Source of the DNA: Maricaulis sp.
Lineage (GTDB): Bacteria > Pseudomonadota > Alphaproteobacteria > Caulobacterales > Maricaulaceae
Direction: 5' to 3'
Length of the DNA stretch: 64,000 bases
Assembly: GCF_030149515.1 (NCBI RefSeq)
Contig: NZ_JASBRI010000022.1
Span: 248,001-312,000 of the forward strand
This document shows positions 11,361 through 20,882 of the stretch, piece by piece. Each line of letters begins with the position of its first letter. Within the stretch, counting starts at the first letter, position 1. The notes beneath the pieces are model-generated. The model had not been told where the DNA came from. It ran no database searches and worked only from the letters and a program-made list of their open reading frames with translations. A program made the position numbers and the translations under genes.

Positions 11361-12068
11361 CTAGACGGGCGGTTTCGTACCGAAACGGCGCCTCATCCAG
11401 CCGCGGCCGATAACCCCGATCAGGACCAGCAGGAGGATCGCCCCGCCCAGAGTGATCCAGGCCTGCGCACCGGCGCCCGACAGACCCAGGATCGCCGCAT
11501 GGCTGGCAAAGGCGATGAGCGCCATTTTCGGGACCGAGCCGACCGCCGTGCCGGCGATGAAATCGCGAAATCGCATCGGTGTGCAGCCGGCAACGAGATT
11601 GATGACGATGGACGGCAGGGTCGGCACCAGGCGGATCGCTGCGCTTGTCCAGAAACCGTGCCGGGCCAGCTCGTCCATGACGATGGCGGCATCGGGGCCG
11701 GCATGGCGGTCGACCCAGCCCGCGCCCAGACGGCGGCCGATGGCGAAGCCCAGGGCGCAGGCGAGGATCTTGCCGATCCAGCTGTAGGCAAACCCGGCCC
11801 AGGGCCCGAAGCCGGCCACCAGGGCTGCGATCAGCACGGCCTGCGGCGTGCCCAGCGTGATCAGGGCGACGAAAACCAGCACCGCCAGCGGCGGCGCCCA
11901 GGGATGACGGCCCAGCGCCGCGAGCCCGTCGAGCAGGCGATCCAGGGTTTCAGCCGGCAGCAGCAGCGTGGCAAACCCGCCCAGGGAAAACAGGGCAATC
12001 AGCGCGGCAAGACCGGCCGCCCGGCCCGGATGGCGTTTGAGCGCCGCGGCCAGGCCCTGCCCGATCAT
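11361..12068 (-). CDS. TVP38/TMEM64 (VTT/DedA-like) family membrane protein
   Basis: GTPQAVLIAALVAGFGPWAGFAYSWIGKILACALGFAIGRRLG...RLVPTLPSIVINLVAGCTPMRFRDFIAGTAVGSVP. Confidence 0.88.
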   Translation of the reverse strand: MIGQGLAAALKRHPGRAAGLAALIALFSLGGFATLLLPAETLDRLLDGLAALGRHPWAPPLAVLVFVALITLGTPQAVLIAALVAGFGPWAGFAYSWIGKILACALGFAIGRRLGAGWVDRHAGPDAAIVMDELARHGFWTSAAIRLVPTLPSIVINLVAGCTPMRFRDFIAGTAVGSVPKMALIAFASHAAILGLSGAGAQAWITLGGAILLLVLIGVIGRGWMRRRFGTKPPV

Positions 12069-13729
12069 TGCGCCGGATCGGGTGCGGTTGCGCGGTAGAG
12101 CGTCAGCCGCATGGTGTCGCCGTTGGAATAATTCTGCCCCTCGATCCGTCCGGCCCCGGCGAGGTCCAGCCCCAGTTCCGAAGCCCGGGCGAGGAAGGGA
12201 TCCGCCTCGCTGTCGTCGATCAGGGCCAGGCGGCAGGCCGTGTCCTGCGCCAGCCGGTCGGCGGCCTCGGCCGGGCTCGACGCGAGGTAGGTGTCATAGG
12301 GGCCATGGCGATAGACCAGGCTGGGCTCGCGATAGGCCGAGGTGACGAGCATGGTGTCCGGGCAGGGCCGCACCGCCTCGACGGCCACGACGATGCGCGG
12401 GGTCAGCCACAGGGTTTCCAGCCGCGGCAGTGCGCCGGCGTAGATGGTGACCATCGCGATGACACCGGCCGCAACACCGCTGACCAGGGCCGGCATGGCC
12501 CGGCGCAGGACCAGGAAGGCAAGGGCGGCCGCGGCAGCCAGGAAGACCAGCACGCCGGCCACGGCCAGGAGCGGCGGCAGATAGCCTTCCGACCAGTGAA
12601 CGCCGGCCGGCCCCAGCGCCGCAATCAGCGCACTGGCAGCCAGCCAGACGGCCGCATAGAGCCCGGCCCCGGTACGCACCCAGAGCGGGCTTTTCTCGCG
12701 CCCCGAAAACAGCGCCACCGCCGCCAGGCAGGCCATCGCCGGATAGACCGGCATGACGTAGTGCGGGAGTTTCGTGGCGATCAGCTCGTAGGCGATCCAG
12801 GCCGGCACGATCCAGGCGATGAGATAGCGCACCGCCGCCTCGCGCCGGTGCTGCCAGACCCAGTATCCGGCGAAGACGACGAACAGGGAGGCGGGCCAGA
12901 AGGTCAGCGAAAAGACGCCCAGATAATAGCCGAAGGGGCCGGAATGGGATTGCTGGCTCTCGCCGACCTTGCCCATCATGCTGTCGCCGACGGCTTCGGC
13001 ATAAAACGCGCCGTCCGAGACGATGCCGATCGCGACATACCAGGGCAGGGCAATCGCCAGGAACAGCGGCACGCCCCACAACGGCTTGAGCTGGAGCATC
13101 CAGCGGGCACGGCGGTCCCAAAGACCCAGGGCCAGAAGGGTGAGGCCGACGAAGAGCATGATGATCGGACCCTTGATCATCATGCCCGCCCCCAGCGCGG
13201 CCCAGAACAGGGCCGGGCGCCACCAATGGCCTTCGGGCCGGAGATAGATGCGCAACAGGCCCAGATGAGCCGCCGTTATCGTGGCCAGGAGGACGGCATC
13301 GGTCTTGGCGATGCGCGCCTCGAAACCCACGGCAAACCCGGTCGCCAGGAAGAGGGCGGCAGCGATACCGGCCGTCCGGCCGAACAGGTGCGCGCCGATA
13401 GCGCCGGTCATCAGCACCGCCGCCAGAATGCCCAGAAAGGAGGGAATGCGGTGCACCGCGATGAGCCGGTCCTCGCCGGTACCGGCCAAGCTCACCGAGA
13501 TCGCCTGCAGCCAGTAGATGCCTGCGGGCTGGAGGTGACGCGGCTGGTCCTGGAAACGGATATCGATGTAGTCGCCGCTTTCCAGCATCTGCGTGGTGGC
13601 GACGGCATAGCGGGACTCGTCCCGGTCGACCGGCGGCAGGCCGGCAATACCCGGCAGCAGGACGGCACAGGCCAGAAGGACGACGATCAGCCAGTCCTTC
13701 CAGACCAGGCGTTCGCCGGCCGGGATCAC
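12065..13729 (-). CDS. ArnT/PMT-type glycosyltransferase (GT-C fold) membrane protein
   Basis: PPVDRDESRYAVATTQMLESGDYIDIRFQDQPRHLQPAGIYWLQA; polytopic; GTG start overlaps the GT2 stop (GTGA). Confidence 0.85.
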   Translation of the reverse strand: MIPAGERLVWKDWLIVVLLACAVLLPGIAGLPPVDRDESRYAVATTQMLESGDYIDIRFQDQPRHLQPAGIYWLQAISVSLAGTGEDRLIAVHRIPSFLGILAAVLMTGAIGAHLFGRTAGIAAALFLATGFAVGFEARIAKTDAVLLATITAAHLGLLRIYLRPEGHWWRPALFWAALGAGMMIKGPIIMLFVGLTLLALGLWDRRARWMLQLKPLWGVPLFLAIALPWYVAIGIVSDGAFYAEAVGDSMMGKVGESQQSHSGPFGYYLGVFSLTFWPASLFVVFAGYWVWQHRREAAVRYLIAWIVPAWIAYELIATKLPHYVMPVYPAMACLAAVALFSGREKSPLWVRTGAGLYAAVWLAASALIAALGPAGVHWSEGYLPPLLAVAGVLVFLAAAAALAFLVLRRAMPALVSGVAAGVIAMVTIYAGALPRLETLWLTPRIVVAVEAVRPCPDTMLVTSAYREPSLVYRHGPYDTYLASSPAEAADRLAQDTACRLALIDDSEADPFLARASELGLDLAGAGRIEGQNYSNGDTMRLTLYRATAPDPAQ

Positions 13730-14514
13730 GCGCCCGGCCCTTTCGGCTGACGCTCTTCGATCCGTCCGGGAGCCCGGGTGCGCCGGACCAGCCAGATCAC
13801 GCCCATCGTGTCGAAAATCCCGACCAGGGCCCGGCCCCAATTGGTGTATTTCGACGACCCGGCGGCACGCGCCCGGTGCTTGACCGGATGATTGATCAGC
13901 GGATGGCCGTAGCGCTGGAACAGGGCCGGCAGGAAGCGGTGCATGCCCTCGAAACAGGGCAGGAGAAGAAAGCTGTCGCGATGAAACACTTTCACGCCGC
14001 AGCCGGTGTCCGGGCAATGATCGCCCAGCACCCAGGAACGGAATCCGTTGGCGATGCGCGTAGCGATGAGGCGCGAGAGCGGATCGTCGCGGCGCACCCG
14101 TGTGCCCGCGACCAGCGGCGCCAGCCCCTCGCCCGACCAGGCCTTGTCCAGCATGTCGGGCAGGTCGTCCGGATCGTTCTGGCCGTCCCCGTCCAGCGTG
14201 GCGATCCAGGGCGCACGGGCAGCCAGCACGCCGGACCGCACGGCCTGGGACTTGCCGCAACGCCTGTCATGGCGCACGAGCCGGACACGCGGATCCCGGC
14301 CGGCGATATCCTGCAGAATCTGCGGTGTCGCATCCGCGGACCCGTCATCGACAAAGACGATCTCGAACGCGCCTGCGCGCTCCATGCCGCGCAGGGTTTC
14401 CTCGCACACGGCGGCAACATTCTCGGCCTCGTCGAGCACGGCGATGACGACGCTCGCGCGCAGCGGCGTATCCGCGTGCGAAGGGCGACGGTAGTCCGTC
14501 GTCGGCTCGCTCAT
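13726..14514 (-). CDS. Glycosyltransferase family 2 (dolichyl-phosphate mannosyltransferase-like)
   Basis: ASVVIAVLDEAENVAAVCEETLRG...IVFVDDGSADATPQIL...WIATLDGDGQNDPDDLPDML. Confidence 0.92.
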   Translation of the reverse strand: MSEPTTDYRRPSHADTPLRASVVIAVLDEAENVAAVCEETLRGMERAGAFEIVFVDDGSADATPQILQDIAGRDPRVRLVRHDRRCGKSQAVRSGVLAARAPWIATLDGDGQNDPDDLPDMLDKAWSGEGLAPLVAGTRVRRDDPLSRLIATRIANGFRSWVLGDHCPDTGCGVKVFHRDSFLLLPCFEGMHRFLPALFQRYGHPLINHPVKHRARAAGSSKYTNWGRALVGIFDTMGVIWLVRRTRAPGRIEERQPKGPGA

Positions 14515-14608
14515 GATGTCCCGGTCCCCAAGCCGCGAACCGCCCTCACGCGGTTCAGATGGCGGCAACTTCGCATTGCCCGCGCCCGGCAACAAGCCAT
14601 CACCGCCG

Positions 14609-15235
14609 TCACCGGGCGAACAGAAGCAGAAGCGCGATTCCCGCCATGACGCAGCCGGTGACAATGTCCGCTCCGCGCCGCACGGTAGGGGTAACCAGCC
14701 ATTGGCGCGCCCGGTGGGCGCCGGCGATATAGGCGCCCGCCGTCAGCACGGCGAGCACGGCCATGATGGCCAGCATCAGCGCATAGGTCAGCGGGGTGAT
14801 CTCCGCCAGCGGCACAAAGGCCGGTACCAGGGTGAGGTAGAAGACGATGGGTTTGGGGTTGGACAGCGGCATCGCCACGCCGGCGACATAGGTCGCCGCC
14901 CAGGAGCGTTTCGATCCCGCCCTGAAGACCGGCCTGGGCCGCGCCCCGGTCCAGGCACTCCAGAAGGCGCGATAGGCCATCCAGGACAGATAGGCCACGC
15001 CGACAAGCTTGGCCGCCAGCCAGAAAGCGCCCAGTTGCGTGGCCAGCGCAGACAGTCCGGTCACGGCCAGGGTGAACCAGAACATGTCGCCGGTGAGAAT
15101 GCCCACACCATACATTGCCGCATGCCAGGGCCCGGCATCCAGCGTCCGCGCGATCATCGCCGCTATACCGGGGCCGGGCGTGACAAAAAGCACCAGCAGC
15201 GCACCGGCGAACAGGAGGAGGTTTTCCGGGGTCAT
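14609..15235 (-). CDS. LysE family transporter
   Basis: MTPENLLLFAGALLVLFVTPGPGIAAMIARTL...GVAMPLSNPKPIVFYLTLVPAFV; 4-bp overlap with recF stop. Confidence 0.9.
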   Translation of the reverse strand: MTPENLLLFAGALLVLFVTPGPGIAAMIARTLDAGPWHAAMYGVGILTGDMFWFTLAVTGLSALATQLGAFWLAAKLVGVAYLSWMAYRAFWSAWTGARPRPVFRAGSKRSWAATYVAGVAMPLSNPKPIVFYLTLVPAFVPLAEITPLTYALMLAIMAVLAVLTAGAYIAGAHRARQWLVTPTVRRGADIVTGCVMAGIALLLLFAR

Positions 15236-16407
15236 GGCTGCGCCGTCACAGTCGCCGCATCGATCTCGAAATACTGGATTCCGGCGCCGAAGGGTTCGAA
15301 CAGCACGCGCTCCACCCCGGTCAGCCAGGCCTGCGATCCGGTCGCCAGGATTTCCCGGGCGAGGCCCTCGCGCCGTGCCGCATCGAGATGGGCGCAGGCC
15401 TCGTCGAGAAGGAGAAGCGGCGCGGCGCCGTACTGCCGCCCCAGTGCACGGGCCTGCGCCAGGGCCAGGGTGAGGATCAGGGCTTTCTGCTCGCCGGTCG
15501 AACAATCCCCGGCCGGCCGATCCTTGCCGCGATGGCGGGCGACGAGTTCCGTGCGGTGCGGTCCGGGCGTCAGCGTCCGGCCGGCGGCCGCATCCCGGGA
15601 CCGTCCCTCGCGCAGGGCCTGGGCGAACCGGTCTTCCGCCGTGCCGGCATCCAGCCCCCCGGCCAGGCCGGCTTCCACCGCCCCGTCCAGGGCAAGGTCG
15701 GCCTGCGGAAAGGCCCCTTCGGGACGGGCATCGATCTCGCCCTGCAAACGGATCAGGGCCTCCAGGCGCGCCGCGGCCATTGCCACCCCGTGGCCGGCCA
15801 TTTCGGTTTCCAGCGCATCCAGCCAGGCCGGATCGGCGCGCCCCTCGTCCAGCAGGCGCTGACGCCGTGTACGAACCTTGTCGTAGGCGCTGGCGGCTTC
15901 GGCGTGGGCGGGATCGGCGGAGTAGACCAGGCGGTCGAAGAATTTCAGCCGGTCGCCCCGCGGCCCGGCGAAGAGCCTGTCCTGGGCCGGGGTCAGCCAG
16001 ATCATCGGCAGAAGGCGCGCCAGCTGGCCCTGGGGCGCAGGCTGGCCGTCGATCCGCGTCTGCCTGCGGCCGCCCTCTCCCGAACCGACACCCAGGCGGA
16101 CCGCGCCCTCGCGGGTTTGCGCTTCGGCAAAGACGGCCCAGTTCGCCGCCGCGCCCTCATCGCTCTTGCGGACGACGGCATCGGCCCCGGCCGAACGCAG
16201 GCCGCGGCCCGGGGCCAGGAAGGAAACGGCTTCGAGAAGATTGGTCTTGCCGGAACCATTGGCGCCGTAGAGGGCCACAGGGACGGCTTCGAGCTCGAGA
16301 TCGAGCAGGGCATAGCCGCGAAAATCGGTCAGCCGCAAACGACGAACCGCCGCAGGCGGAACCGGCGGCGGCGTCATCTCGTCGTATCCGGCGGGCCCGT
16401 GCGTCAC
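15232..16407 (-). CDS. recF: DNA replication/repair protein RecF
   Basis: RRLRLTDFRGYALLDLELEAVPVALYGANGSGKTNLLEAVSFLAPGRGLR; CSTGEQKALILTLALAQA; LLLLDEACAHLDAARR; follows dnaN with GTGA overlap. Confidence 0.96.
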   Translation of the reverse strand: MTHGPAGYDEMTPPPVPPAAVRRLRLTDFRGYALLDLELEAVPVALYGANGSGKTNLLEAVSFLAPGRGLRSAGADAVVRKSDEGAAANWAVFAEAQTREGAVRLGVGSGEGGRRQTRIDGQPAPQGQLARLLPMIWLTPAQDRLFAGPRGDRLKFFDRLVYSADPAHAEAASAYDKVRTRRQRLLDEGRADPAWLDALETEMAGHGVAMAAARLEALIRLQGEIDARPEGAFPQADLALDGAVEAGLAGGLDAGTAEDRFAQALREGRSRDAAAGRTLTPGPHRTELVARHRGKDRPAGDCSTGEQKALILTLALAQARALGRQYGAAPLLLLDEACAHLDAARREGLAREILATGSQAWLTGVERVLFEPFGAGIQYFEIDAATVTAQP

Positions 16408-17522
16408 ACCCTGAGCGGCATCAGCACGTAGAGCGCATCGGGATCGCCGCTGTCGGTGACCAGCGCCGGCGAGGCGGCGTCGGCAAAGTGGAAGCGGGCT
16501 TCCTCGCCCTCGATCTGGCCGGCGACGTCCAGCATGTAGCGGGCGTTGAAGCCGATGGCGAAGCCTTCATCCGTATACGACACGGCCAGTTCCTCCTCGG
16601 CCTGGCCGCTTTCCGGATTGTTCACGGCCAGGGTCAGCGAGTCCTCGCCAAGGGTGAGCTTCACCGAGCGCGACTTCTCCACCGAGATGGTGGCGACGCG
16701 GTCGACAGCTTCGGCAAAGCGCTTGTTCTCCACCGCCATCAGGCGTGTATTGCCGCGCGGGATGACACGCTCATAGTCCGGGAAGGCGCCGTCGATCAGT
16801 TTCGAGGTGAGGACCGCCCGGCCGAGCCGGAAGCGGATCTTGCCCTCGGAGACGGACACTTCGACCTCTTCACCGGCATCCTCGAGCAGGCGGCGGACTT
16901 CCTGCACCGTCTTGCGCGGCACGATCACGCCGGGCATGCCCGCCGCGCCCTCGGGCAGGTCGATCTCGGCGAGCGCCAGGCGGACGCCATCCGTGGCCAC
17001 GGCGCGCAGGGTCTTGCGGCCATCCTCCTCGGCGGCATGCAGGTGGATACCGTTGAGGTAATAGCGCGTCTCCTCGGTGGAGATGGCGAAACGCGTCTTG
17101 TCGATCAGCCGCGCCAGCTCGTTCGCCGGGACCGAGAAACGGTGTTCGAGATCCTCGGTCGGCATGACCGGGAAGTCACCCGGAGGCAGGGATGGCAGGG
17201 AGAAGTTGGACCGGCCGGCCTTGAGCGTCAGCCGCGGGTCGCCGCCATTCATCTCCAGGGTCACATCGGCCCCGTCGGGCAGTTTGCGCGTGATGTCGTA
17301 GAGCGTGTGCGCGGGGGCCGTGACCAGGCCCTCGCCATCGCATTGCGCATCGGTGGTTTCCAGGATCTCGATGTCGAGATCGGTGGCGGCGAAACTGGCT
17401 CCGTCAGGGCCCGCCGAGATCAGCACATTGGACAGGATCGGAATGGTGTTGCGCTTTTCGACGACGGCCTGAACATGGCCCAGGGCCTTCAGGAGCGTGG
17501 CGCGCTCGATCGTCAGCTTCAT
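16404..17522 (-). CDS. dnaN: DNA polymerase III beta sliding clamp
   Basis: MKLTIERATLLKALGHVQAVVEKRNTIPILSNVLISA...; C-terminal YVLMPLRV. Confidence 0.98.
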   Translation of the reverse strand: MKLTIERATLLKALGHVQAVVEKRNTIPILSNVLISAGPDGASFAATDLDIEILETTDAQCDGEGLVTAPAHTLYDITRKLPDGADVTLEMNGGDPRLTLKAGRSNFSLPSLPPGDFPVMPTEDLEHRFSVPANELARLIDKTRFAISTEETRYYLNGIHLHAAEEDGRKTLRAVATDGVRLALAEIDLPEGAAGMPGVIVPRKTVQEVRRLLEDAGEEVEVSVSEGKIRFRLGRAVLTSKLIDGAFPDYERVIPRGNTRLMAVENKRFAEAVDRVATISVEKSRSVKLTLGEDSLTLAVNNPESGQAEEELAVSYTDEGFAIGFNARYMLDVAGQIEGEEARFHFADAASPALVTDSGDPDALYVLMPLRV

Positions 17523-17697
17523 GTCTCGCGTTCCGCTTTCAACGTTTTCGACATCGACGTCTGTTTGGACGGCACTGCGGGCTTGTCACCCGCGGCGCAA
17601 ATCAGGGTGGGTCAAAGAGGATACATGAAAACGCGCGTTCGCAAGAGATTTCTCCAGCGTCCGCGCGTTCCCCTTGGGCATCGTGAAGCGCCGGGCG

Positions 17698-19137
17698 TCA
17701 GCCCTGGAGCTCCTGCGTGAGACGGTCGATGTCGTCTGCCACGGGATCTCCGGCATCGAGCAGCGCCGTCACCTTGTTGACCGCATGGATTACCGTCGAG
17801 TGGTCGCGCCCGCCGAAACGGCGCCCGATATCGGGCAGCGAGCGCGTGGTCATTGTCTTGGCCAGATACATGGCAATATGACGCGGACGCACGACACTCT
17901 GGGTCCGTCGCTTGGAACAGATATCCGCGGGCGTGACACCGTAATGCGACGCCACGGCCTTCTGGATCTCGTCCACGGTGAGGCGCCGCTCCGAGCTGAG
18001 CGACAGCTCGCGCAGGGCCGTCGACACGGCTTCCATCGTCACCGGCAGACCGAGCAGGGCCGTGCGGCAGATGACATTGTTGAGGACCCCCTCCAGTTCG
18101 CGCGGACTGGACGTGATGCGCGCGGCGAGGAAGTCGCGCACGGCCTCAGGCACATCCAGCACCGGATAGTGGCATTTGGCCTGGGCGATCTTGCAGTCCA
18201 GGATTTGCCGGCGCAGGTCGAGATCGGGTTTGCCCAGCGGACAGGCCAGACCGCCGACCAGGAGCGAGCGCAGGCGGTCGTCGGAGACCTGAAGCTCGGC
18301 CGGAGGGCGGTGCGAGGCGAGCACCACCTGCTTGTTCTCGGCCACAAGGGCAGCAACCGTGTTGAGGAATTCGTCTTCGGTCTTGGGCTTGCCGGCGATG
18401 AAATGGACATCGTCGACCAGCAGGACATCCACGCGGCGCACGGTCTCCTTGAAGGCGATCGTGTCGCGTGCCCGCATGGCGGTGACAAAACCGGAGAGGA
18501 ATTCCTCTGCCGTCAGATAAAGCGCCTTGCGCGGCCGCGACGTATGTTCGAACGCGCTGGCCACAGCATGCATCAGGTGGGTCTTGCCGACACCGTAATC
18601 GCCGTAGAAGAAGACCGGATTGAACGGCGGCGTCTGGGCGCCGACCACGGTGCGCGCGGCTGCCGCCGCCACTTCGTTCGCCGGGCCGACCCGGAAACTG
18701 TCGAAGGTGAAGCGGGTCTCGCTGACCGGAGCGCTTTCGGGCGCGGAAGACGCTGCAGGCGCCGGCGCGGTGACTGCGCGCTCGGCGGACGGCGCGACCA
18801 CCGGTTGCGGCTCGGCCTCGCCTTCGGCAACCAGATGAACCGCCCGGTGCGTGCTGTCGAGTTCGGCCCAGATCGCACGAATCCGGGCACCCCAATGATC
18901 CTCGACCCAGTCGCGATTAAAACTGCTGGGTGCGATAATGATTATCGCACCGGACTCCGATACGCGCACACGCAGGCGGGCAATTTCCTGCGAGTATATG
19001 GCCGGACCGCACTCATCTCTAAGATGCGCCCGCACCTGCCGCCAAATCGCCGAAATTCCGTCCGATCTACCCGTCTCGATGCCCGCGGGCTTCGCCTCTG
19101 CCACCGCCAATTTGTTTAACGCCATCGTTCGCCACAC
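17698..19137 (-). CDS. dnaA: Chromosomal replication initiator protein DnaA (atypical AAA+ residues)
   Basis: Walker A GDYGVGKTHL, Walker B VLLVDDVHFIAGK, domain IV SKRRTQSVVRPRHIAMYLAKTMTTRSLPDIGRRFGGRDHSTVIHA. Alternative start at M5 (19125). Confidence 0.95.
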   Translation of the reverse strand: MWRTMALNKLAVAEAKPAGIETGRSDGISAIWRQVRAHLRDECGPAIYSQEIARLRVRVSESGAIIIIAPSSFNRDWVEDHWGARIRAIWAELDSTHRAVHLVAEGEAEPQPVVAPSAERAVTAPAPAASSAPESAPVSETRFTFDSFRVGPANEVAAAAARTVVGAQTPPFNPVFFYGDYGVGKTHLMHAVASAFEHTSRPRKALYLTAEEFLSGFVTAMRARDTIAFKETVRRVDVLLVDDVHFIAGKPKTEDEFLNTVAALVAENKQVVLASHRPPAELQVSDDRLRSLLVGGLACPLGKPDLDLRRQILDCKIAQAKCHYPVLDVPEAVRDFLAARITSSPRELEGVLNNVICRTALLGLPVTMEAVSTALRELSLSSERRLTVDEIQKAVASHYGVTPADICSKRRTQSVVRPRHIAMYLAKTMTTRSLPDIGRRFGGRDHSTVIHAVNKVTALLDAGDPVADDIDRLTQELQG

Positions 19138-19303
19138 TTTTGTTTTTCTCGTCAGGATGCACGAGCTATGTGTTTGTTATTTAGACGCATTTCCCCCTCA
19201 TACAGCGCTCGCGGCGGCGGCGCTGCTCTCGGAATGTGATCCGCATGGGAATGATCGCCCTCAGGAGCCCAGAGGTTACGCCTCTCCTAATTGTGGTCAA
19301 CAT

Positions 19304-19329
19304 GATTCAGCGCCTCAAATCCGAGATTC
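19304..19329. promoter_or_regulatory. Two GATTC (GANTC, CcrM-type) sites upstream of dnaA
   Basis: GATTC at 19304-19308 and 19325-19329. Confidence 0.4.
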
Positions 19330-19400
19330 TTCGCTTGACACGGGAAATCCGTGATCGGATCGAAGCTTGTCATTTTTGACAGATTGATGACACTTCTGCT

Positions 19401-19428
19401 GGTCGCAAAACGGAACCGTTTTGCGACC
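19401..19428. repeat. 28-bp palindrome upstream of dnaA
   Basis: ggtcgcaaaacgg-aa-ccgttttgcgacc: perfect 13-bp arms, 2-nt centre. Confidence 0.9.
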
Positions 19429-19547
19429 CGATAGCACGAGCATCATCGAAATGTACGCCTGGCAAGCTCTCCGTATGAGGATTAAAATTATTCAAGCAGC
19501 CGCGCGGGCCTGGGGTGCACCTTGAAGACCGCGGTTTGTGCGCGCGC

Positions 19548-19580
19548 AAAAAAATACGCCCGGGACGTGTATCCCGGGCG
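19548..19580 (-). terminator. Rho-independent terminator of rpsT
   Basis: Minus strand cgcccggga-tacacg-tcccgggcg followed by tattttttt. Confidence 0.88.
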
Positions 19581-19609
19581 CATTGAATTCGGCTGATGCC
19601 GGATCGGCG

Positions 19610-19876
19610 TCAGGCGGACATGGCCTTCACGCGGGCCGACAGGCGCGAGACTTTCCGCGAACCGGTATTCTTGTGGACCACGCCATTGCTGACGGCGCGC
19701 ATCATTTCCGATTCCGCCTGGACCAGAGCGGTCTTGGCCGCGGCCTGATCGCCCGAAGCGATCGCCAGCTCGACCTTCTTCACAAACGTCCGCACGCGCG
19801 AGCGGCGGGCCTTGTTGACGGCCGTGCGACGCGCAATCTTGCGAACCATTTTCTTGGCCGAGTTGGTGTTGGCCAT
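19610..19876 (-). CDS. rpsT: 30S ribosomal protein S20
   Basis: [51 protein letters not shown]...[22 protein letters not shown]. Confidence 0.97.
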   Translation of the reverse strand: MANTNSAKKMVRKIARRTAVNKARRSRVRTFVKKVELAIASGDQAAAKTALVQAESEMMRAVSNGVVHKNTGSRKVSRLSARVKAMSA

Positions 19877-19984
19877 CGATCTACCTCTTCATGCGGTCGG
19901 GCCAAGCGGGCCCGGCAAATTCCGTGAGCGGCGGCGTATAGGCCTTCGGGACCGGGCCGTCAACCGCCGAATGCGCATTCCGGC

Positions 19985-20761
19985 CTAGCGGTGCTTGAAA
20001 TGCGCAGCGCGTTTTTCAGCGAAGGCCGCCATACCCTCCTTCTGGTCCTCCAGTGCGAACTGCGACTGGAACACACGGCGTTCGAAGCGGATACCCTCGG
20101 TCAGGCCGATCTCGAAGGCGCGATTGACCGCTTCCTTGGTCATCATGGCCACCGGCAGCGACTTTGACGCGATCGTCTCGGCCGCCTCCATGACGGTATC
20201 CATCAGGTCGTCGGCCGGCACGACACGCGACACCAGGCCGGCACGCTCGGCCTCCTCGGCATCCATCATGCGCCCGGTCAGACACAGATCCATCGCCTTG
20301 GCCTTGCCCACGGCGCGCGGCAGGCGCTGCGTGCCACCCGAGCCCGGCATGACGCCGAGATTGATTTCGGGCTGGCCGAACTTGGCGGTCTCCGACGCGA
20401 TGATGAAATCGCACATCATGGCAATTTCGCACCCGCCGCCGAGCGCGTAGCCCGACACGGCCGCGATGATCGGCTTGCGGAAGCGCGACACCGATTCCCA
20501 GGTCTCGGCGAACGGATCGTTCATGTAGAGACCGACCTGGTCGCGCGCCTGCAATTCCTTGATATCGGCACCGGCGGCAAAGGCCTTCTTCGACCCGGTC
20601 AGCACGACACAGCCAATTTCGTCGTCCCGTTCGAACTCCGCCAGGGCCGCGGACAGTTCGGTGGTGAGTTCGTCGCAGAGCGCGTTCAGCGCTTGCGGAC
20701 GGTTCAGCGTTACAACGCCGACACGCCCCTCCGTCTTCACCTGTATCGTCTTGTAGGCCAT
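19985..20761 (-). CDS. Enoyl-CoA hydratase/isomerase family protein
   Basis: [26 protein letters not shown]...[47 protein letters not shown]. Confidence 0.95.
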   Translation of the reverse strand: MAYKTIQVKTEGRVGVVTLNRPQALNALCDELTTELSAALAEFERDDEIGCVVLTGSKKAFAAGADIKELQARDQVGLYMNDPFAETWESVSRFRKPIIAAVSGYALGGGCEIAMMCDFIIASETAKFGQPEINLGVMPGSGGTQRLPRAVGKAKAMDLCLTGRMMDAEEAERAGLVSRVVPADDLMDTVMEAAETIASKSLPVAMMTKEAVNRAFEIGLTEGIRFERRVFQSQFALEDQKEGMAAFAEKRAAHFKHR

Positions 20762-20882
20762 TCGGCACTCCATGTGACGGCGCGGCATCCCCCGCGCGGG
20801 AAAAACCGCGCCGCTATAACCCACACGGGCGCAAGCGTCGATAGCGGGCAGGCTGGAAGACTCACCCGCCATCGCATCGGCG

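Noticed and set aside
12065-14260. 731-aa minus-strand ORF suggesting a long fused glycosyltransferase
   Set aside because: N-terminal part is an out-of-frame reading of the GT2 gene; real start is GTG 13729 overlapping the GT2 stop.
17698-19610. Calling oriC between dnaA and rpsT
   Set aside because: Only imperfect DnaA-box matches; in Caulobacter relatives oriC is near hemE, not dnaA. Needs GC skew.
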